DNA from: JAWVZB01 sp033722375
GTDB lineage: Bacteria > Actinomycetota > Nitriliruptoria > Nitriliruptorales > Nitriliruptoraceae
NCBI GenBank assembly: GCA_033722375.1
Contig: JAWVZB010000112.1
Location: 1 to 9,467, forward strand
Direction: 5' to 3'
DNA length: 9,467 nucleotides
Under the pieces are notes generated by a model, which saw nothing but the letters and a program-made list of their open reading frames with translations, was not told the DNA's origin and searched no databases. Each line of letters starts with the position of its first letter. Position 1 is the stretch's first letter. Made by a program: the position numbers and the translations under genes. Shown here piece by piece: positions 6,462-9,467 of this stretch.

Positions 6462-6467
6462 CCTCCT
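6462..6467 (-). promoter_or_regulatory. Ribosome binding site of plsC
   Basis: AGGAGG on the minus strand is 10 bases before the GTG start. A second GAGGAG touches the start codon and is too close to be the main site. This supports GTG as the start, since no ATG is available at this position. Confidence 0.5.
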
Positions 6468-6480
6468 GTGTGGTGTGTGG
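6467..6480. repeat. Two perfect tandem copies of a 7-base unit between plsC and terC
   Basis: TGTGTGG occurs at 6467-6473 and again at 6474-6480. It lies in the shared control region, just upstream of the plsC ribosome binding site and ahead of the folded region before terC. It could be an operator half-site pair or a simple slippage repeat. Confidence 0.5.
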
Positions 6481-6481
6481 A

Positions 6482-6487
6482 ACGTTA
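6482..6487 (-). promoter_or_regulatory. Candidate -10 element for plsC
   Basis: TAACGT on the minus strand fits TAnnnT and is the same hexamer as at 5392-5397. It would start transcription near 6475, giving a leader of about 24 bases that contains the AGGAGG. No -35 of good quality is seen at 16 to 18 bases. Confidence 0.3.
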
Positions 6488-6561
6488 GTAGCGACCGGCC
6501 CGGGCAGGCCGCAGCCTGTCCACACGGCGGACGCAGCCGCCAACATGACCTGGCTGGTCGC
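6487..6561 (+). ncRNA. Candidate structured RNA leader (three-way junction) upstream of terC, possible Mn2+ riboswitch
   Basis: By hand, 6491-6500 pairs with 6552-6561 over 10 base pairs, one of them G-U. Inside lie two hairpins: 6502-6509 with 6514-6521 (8 pairs, one G-U, tetraloop CGCA) and 6526-6530 with 6537-6541 (5 pairs). The 3' junction strand reads AACATGACCT. TerC-family genes are well-known targets of the yybP-ykoY manganese riboswitch, whose conserved parts include AGUAGC and CAACAU. Here AGTAGC is at 6487-6492 and CAACAT at 6541-6546. The usual run of G before AGUAGC is missing (CGTT instead), and the arrangement of stems is not clearly that of the known class. The folded region ends 41 bases before the TTG start of terC. 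GC-rich DNA folds easily, so this remains a candidate. Confidence 0.3.
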
Positions 6562-6564
6562 CCG

Positions 6565-6570
6565 TACGCT
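6565..6570 (+). promoter_or_regulatory. Candidate -10 element for terC
   Basis: TACGCT fits TAnnnT and would start transcription near 6577, about 26 bases before the TTG. If this is the true promoter, the folded region at 6487-6561 is not transcribed with terC. No convincing -35 is present. Confidence 0.22.
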
Positions 6571-6602
6571 CAGCAACCCTCTTCCCGACACGGACCCCGA
6601 CC

Positions 6603-7700
6603 TTGCACCTGCTCCTCGCCGCGGGCGCCTCGAGCCGCGACCTCCTGTTGCTCGCCACGGAAGCGGGCGCCCAGGGCTCGACCTCGAAGTTCAGCATGCC
6701 CATCTGGGGCTGGATCGTGTTCCTCGCGGCGATGGTCGGGCTGCTGCTGGTCGACCTGTTCGTCTTCCAACGCGAGGCGCATGTCGTCGGAGCCAAGGAA
6801 GCCGGGATCTGGTCGGCGATCTGGATCGGTTTGGGGCTGCTCTTCACGGGCGTGATCTACCTGCTCTATCCGGACCCCGGCGAGGCGAGCATCAACTACC
6901 TCTCGGGGTTCCTGATCGAGAAGAGCCTCTCGGTCGACAACCTCTTCGTGTTCGTGTTGATCTTCCAGTACTTCTCCGTGCCTCCCGAATATCAGCATCG
7001 CGTGCTCTTCTGGGGGATCTTCGGCGCGTTCGTGTTCCGGGGCATCTTCATCGCCCTCGGGACGGTGCTGTTGGCCCAGTTCGCCTGGATCGCCTACGTG
7101 TTCGGCGCGTTCCTCATCTACACGGCGTACAAGCTCGCGAGTGCGGACGAGATGGAGGTCCATCCGGAGAACAACCCGGTGCTCAAGGCCTTCCAACGGT
7201 TCGGTCGGATCACCGACGAGTACCACGGGCAGCAGCTCACGGTGAAGAAGGACGGGAAGCGCTGGGCGACCCCGCTGCTCGCGGTGCTCGTGGTCGTGGA
7301 GACCACCGACATCATCTTCGCGGTCGACTCGATCCCGGCCATCCTCGCGGTCACCCGCGAGCCGTTCATCGTGTTCAGCTCCAACGCCTTCGCCCTGCTC
7401 GGGCTCCGGGCCCTCTACTTCCTGCTCGCGGACGCGGTGCGGCGCTTCGAGTACCTCGATCTCGGCGTCGCCGGGATCCTCGGACTCGTCGGTGTCAAGA
7501 TGGTCGTCGAGGAAGCCGGCCTCGTGCACATCCCTGCATGGGCGAACCTGGTCGTGATCCTCTCCATCCTCGCTGCGTCCATCTGGTTCTCCATCCGCGA
7601 GCAGGGCTGGGACGAGATCAAGGGCCACGTCGGCGGGCAGCCAGGCTCCAGCCTCGACGAGCAGGAGGGTGCCGAGGCGGCCGCCGGCGACCAGGCGTGA
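6603..7700 (+). CDS. TerC-family integral membrane protein
   Basis: A polytopic membrane protein of 365 residues from the TTG, or 334 from the ATG at 6696. About eight or nine hydrophobic spans lie between residues 35 and 332. The family's acidic membrane motifs are present: EKSLSVDNLFVF (106-117) and ETTDIIFAVDSIPAILA (233-249), with NAFALLGLRALYF (261-273) after them. Known relatives (Alx, YkoY, YceF) export manganese or supply it to secreted enzymes, and TerC itself belongs to tellurite resistance. Metal export is therefore likely but not shown by sequence. The C-terminus is a charged cytoplasmic tail. Start: an in-frame stop at 6546 limits the frame, and codons 6603-6695 have G or C in 30 of 31 third positions against 13 of 18 just upstream. 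This favours TTG at 6603 despite a weak ribosome binding site. Family homology is clearest from MPIWGW (ATG 6696). Confidence 0.9.
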   Translation: MHLLLAAGASSRDLLLLATEAGAQGSTSKFSMPIWGWIVFLAAMVGLLLVDLFVFQREAHVVGAKEAGIWSAIWIGLGLLFTGVIYLLYPDPGEASINYLSGFLIEKSLSVDNLFVFVLIFQYFSVPPEYQHRVLFWGIFGAFVFRGIFIALGTVLLAQFAWIAYVFGAFLIYTAYKLASADEMEVHPENNPVLKAFQRFGRITDEYHGQQLTVKKDGKRWATPLLAVLVVVETTDIIFAVDSIPAILAVTREPFIVFSSNAFALLGLRALYFLLADAVRRFEYLDLGVAGILGLVGVKMVVEEAGLVHIPAWANLVVILSILAASIWFSIREQGWDEIKGHVGGQPGSSLDEQEGAEAAAGDQA

Positions 7701-7723
7701 CGGGACGGCAACCGGGGGAGGGG

Positions 7724-7729
7724 TAGCCT
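7724..7729 (+). promoter_or_regulatory. Candidate -10 element for the ribonuclease H gene
   Basis: TAGCCT fits TAnnnT and ends 9 bases before the ATG at 7739, so the mRNA would start within a base or two of the start codon. The GGGGGAGGGG just before it is about 15 bases from the ATG, too far for a normal ribosome binding site, which fits leaderless expression. Alternatively the gene is read through from terC, 38 bases upstream. Confidence 0.3.
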
Positions 7730-7738
7730 CGGTCGACG

Positions 7739-8380
7739 ATGTCCTCTCTCACCTGCCAGAGCTGCGGCCGTTCCTTCCAGCCCCGTTCCGAGCTCCTCGA
7801 GCGCTATCCGGGATGGGAACCCAAGGAATGCCCCAACTGCTACCGCACGTCCAACAACGGCGGCGGCAGTGGTGCGGCGAGCCGAAGGAGCTCTCGCGAG
7901 GAGAACCTGACCCTCGATGCCGTGCTCGAGAAGTACGACGGAGGCCCCCAGACCGGCGTCTTCACCGACGGCAGCGCCACCCCGAACCCCGGCCCGGGAG
8001 GCTGGGGGGCGGTCTACGTCGTCGACGGCGAGGTGATCCGACAAGCGCACGGCCACGAAGCGCACACGACGAACAATCGGATGGAGCTCACGGCCGTGAT
8101 CGAAGCGATGGACCTCGTGCCGGAGGGAACAGACGCCACGATCTACACCGACAGCCGGCTGGTCGAGCAGACCTTGAACCAGTGGGCTGACGACTGGCGC
8201 CGCCGGGGCTGGAAGCGGAAGACCGGGCCCGTCGAGAACCTCGATCTCGTCAAAGAGGCCTACAACAAGCTCGAGAGCCGGCCGGAGCTCGAGGTGCGGT
8301 GGATCAAGGCCCACGCCGGAGCGCTGTGGAACGAGTACGCAGACTCGCTCTCGACCGCCTACACCCGAGACGAGCTCTAG
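7739..8380 (+). CDS. rnhA: Ribonuclease HI with N-terminal zinc-ribbon domain
   Basis: A 213-residue protein in two parts. Residues 1-36 carry C6-x-x-C9 and C31-x-x-C34 (LTCQSCGRSF ... KECPNCYRT), resembling the 'probable zinc-ribbon' domains of the CxxCGxxF...CPxC type. A Gly/Ser-rich linker (39-53) follows. Residues 72-208 are type 1 RNase H, with the metal-binding carboxylates D77 (FTDGSATPNPGPGGWG), E116 (NNRMELTAV), D138 (IYTDSR) and D202 (NEYADSLS), and H192 (KAHAG), matching E. coli D10, E48, D70, D134 and H124. The basic handle (WRRRGWKRKTG, 153-163) is present, so the enzyme should cut RNA in RNA-DNA hybrids. E. coli RNase HI has about 155 residues and no such N-terminal domain. The zinc ribbon may aid substrate binding, as the hybrid-binding domain does in other RNases H (inference). 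The stop directly abuts the drrA start. Confidence 0.93.
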   Translation: MSSLTCQSCGRSFQPRSELLERYPGWEPKECPNCYRTSNNGGGSGAASRRSSREENLTLDAVLEKYDGGPQTGVFTDGSATPNPGPGGWGAVYVVDGEVIRQAHGHEAHTTNNRMELTAVIEAMDLVPEGTDATIYTDSRLVEQTLNQWADDWRRRGWKRKTGPVENLDLVKEAYNKLESRPELEVRWIKAHAGALWNEYADSLSTAYTRDEL

Positions 8381-9394
8381 ATGCCTGCGTCGTCAACGGA
8401 CGCGCCCGCCGTCGAGGTGGATGGCATCGTCAAACGCTTCGGTGACACCGTCGCGCTCGACGACGTCGACATCGTGCTGGAACGCGGCAAGATCCTGGGG
8501 TTCCTCGGCCCGAACGGGGCGGGGAAGACCACGCTGGTCAGGGTCCTCGCCACCCTCCTGCGCCCGGACGCGGGGCGGGCGTCGGTGTTCGGGCACGACG
8601 TGGTGGCCGAGGCTGCCACCGTCCGACGCATCATCGGGCTGACCGGCCAGTACGCGGCCGTGGACGAGCTGTTGACGGGGCGGGAGAACCTGCGGATGTT
8701 CGGGCGCCTGTTCCACCTGCCGCCCAGCGAGGCGAACCAGCGCGCGGACGAACTGTTGGAGCGGTTCGACCTGGCCTTCGCGGCCGACCGCCCCGCACGG
8801 ACCTACTCCGGCGGCATGCGCCGGCGACTCGACCTCGCGTCCTCCCTCCTGACACGCCCCCAGCTGTTGTTCCTCGACGAGCCGACCACCGGGTTGGACC
8901 CGCGGTCCCGCGGGGATATCTGGCAGGTGATCCGCGAGCTCGTCTCGGAGGGGACCACGCTGCTACTGACCACCCAGTACCTCGAGGAAGCCGACCAGTT
9001 GGCCGACACGATCGCCGTGATCGACCACGGCCGCATCATCGCCGAAGGCACTGGCGACGAGCTCAAGTCGAAGGTCGGGGGACAGGTGGTCGAGGTCGTG
9101 CTCGATGATCCGTCCGACCGTGACCGCACCCTCAGCGTGCTCAGCCAGCTGCGGAGCGACGCCGAGGTCCACGAGGTGAACGAGCGCAAGCTTCACGTGG
9201 CCGCGCCCGGCGAAGACGGCGTGCGCTTCCTCTCCGCGGTCGCCCGTGTGCTTGCGGCCGAGGACATCACCCTGCGCGACCTGGGTCTCCACCGACCGAC
9301 GCTCGATGACGTCTTCCTCGAGCTGACGGGGCGCGGAACCGCGGCACCGTCCGACCAGCAGCAAGCGGCCCCGTCGCAGGCGGCGCTGTCATGA
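8381..9394 (+). CDS. ABC exporter ATP-binding protein, DrrA (daunorubicin resistance) type
   Basis: A 337-residue single nucleotide-binding domain protein. Walker A is GPNGAGKTT (43-51), Q-loop Gln90, ABC signature YSGGM (142-146), Walker B LLFLDEP (162-168) and D-loop GLDPRSR (171-177). The H-loop position is Gln199 (TTQYLEEADQLAD), not His, which is typical of the DrrA group. After about residue 225 comes the C-terminal extension found in DrrA proteins (DUF4162-like), ending with LRDLGLHRPTLDDVFLELTG. The family powers export of drugs or lipids with a separate DrrB permease, and that permease begins here with an ATGA overlap. The substrate cannot be told. The ATG directly follows the TAG of the ribonuclease gene, with little ribosome binding site, so translation is probably coupled. 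The last 20 residues (Gln/Ala/Ser-rich) are a low-complexity tail. Confidence 0.92.
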   Translation: MPASSTDAPAVEVDGIVKRFGDTVALDDVDIVLERGKILGFLGPNGAGKTTLVRVLATLLRPDAGRASVFGHDVVAEAATVRRIIGLTGQYAAVDELLTGRENLRMFGRLFHLPPSEANQRADELLERFDLAFAADRPARTYSGGMRRRLDLASSLLTRPQLLFLDEPTTGLDPRSRGDIWQVIRELVSEGTTLLLTTQYLEEADQLADTIAVIDHGRIIAEGTGDELKSKVGGQVVEVVLDDPSDRDRTLSVLSQLRSDAEVHEVNERKLHVAAPGEDGVRFLSAVARVLAAEDITLRDLGLHRPTLDDVFLELTGRGTAAPSDQQQAAPSQAALS

Positions 9395-9467
9395 CCAGCG
9401 TCGAGTTCATCGAGGCCGGCAGCCGCTGGCGGTGGGCCGTCCGGGACGCCACGACGGTGACCTGGCG
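9391..9467 (+). CDS. ABC-2 type permease (DrrB-like), N-terminal fragment
   Basis: Only 25 codons are visible before the right edge: MTSVEFIEAG followed by SRWRWAVRDATTVTW. A short basic stretch leading into the first membrane span is usual for DrrB-type ABC-2 permeases, but no transmembrane segment is reached. The ATG shares four bases (ATGA) with the stop of the ATP-binding gene, the usual arrangement of an ATPase-permease pair. The assignment rests mainly on that context. Confidence 0.6.
   Translation, partial: MTSVEFIEAGSRWRWAVRDATTVTW

Noticed and set aside
6491..6561. tRNA-like span of 71 bases with pairing ends
   Set aside because: It lacks the T-loop GTTCGA-type motif, a plausible anticodon loop and the A/B box pattern, and the closing stem is 10 base pairs rather than 7.
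6570..7628. Minus-strand open frame (352 codons) opposite terC
   Set aside because: The translation is a Glu/Asp/Arg-rich low-complexity product antisense to a well-supported membrane protein.
5936..7726. Long plus-strand open frame (596 codons) covering plsC, the intergenic region and terC in another frame
   Set aside because: It is antisense to the conserved plsC blocks and out of frame with TerC. The product is Arg/Pro/Gly-rich with no domain.
8975..8980. Gln199 in place of the H-loop His as a sign of an inactive ATPase
   Set aside because: TTQYLEEAD is the usual form in the DrrA group, and all other ATP-binding motifs are intact.
9359..9390. Gln/Ala-rich end of the ABC ATPase as a possible frameshift
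   Set aside because: The reading frame remains open to a stop that overlaps the permease ATG in the usual ATGA way. Variable low-complexity tails are normal in DrrA proteins.
1..9467. Mobile elements, CRISPR arrays, prophage or a defence island
   Set aside because: I saw no transposase or integrase motifs, no regularly spaced repeats, no terminal inverted repeats with target duplications, and no change of codon bias along the window.

Overview
The window is high-GC DNA with G/C-dominated third codon positions, GTG and TTG starts alongside ATG, and short gaps between genes. The gene set (a mycobacterial-type adenosine kinase, lysine 6-aminotransferase, a PAC2-family protein, a DrrAB-type exporter) points to an Actinomycetota chromosome. 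A deep-branching lineage such as Acidimicrobiia is plausible, but this is inference from gene content and not a phylogeny. I see no insertion sequence, integrase, CRISPR array, rRNA or tRNA, so this reads as ordinary core or metabolic chromosome.

Layout, left to right. (1) The 5' part of a minus-strand adenosine kinase (adoK-like) is cut by the window edge. It diverges from a plus-strand lysine 6-aminotransferase (lat) followed 17 bases later by an aldehyde dehydrogenase; together these two would convert L-lysine to alpha-aminoadipate. (2) A minus-strand PAC2-family gene converges on the dehydrogenase and diverges from a SAM-dependent methyltransferase of the THUMP-like family. The methyltransferase is followed by a 90-residue double-CXXC protein. 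(3) A minus-strand PlsC-type acyltransferase converges on the small gene across an inverted repeat that contains both stop codons. It diverges from a TerC-family membrane protein across 151 bases that fold on paper into a three-way junction. (4) A ribonuclease HI with an N-terminal zinc ribbon is followed without a gap by a DrrA-type ABC ATPase. The ATPase overlaps the start of its permease, which is cut by the right edge.

The genes appear to form several small transcription units: adoK alone (as far as seen), lat-ALDH, PAC2, methyltransferase plus zinc-ribbon gene (possibly with an internal leaderless promoter), plsC, terC, and rnhA-drrA-drrB. No single new multi-gene system is evident. The points most worth a second look are the possible structured RNA leader of terC, the zinc-ribbon/RNase HI fusion, the small double-CXXC protein with a leaderless-type promoter, and the overlap between the PAC2 promoter and the methyltransferase start codon. 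Promoters and RNA structures were read by eye and were not computed.
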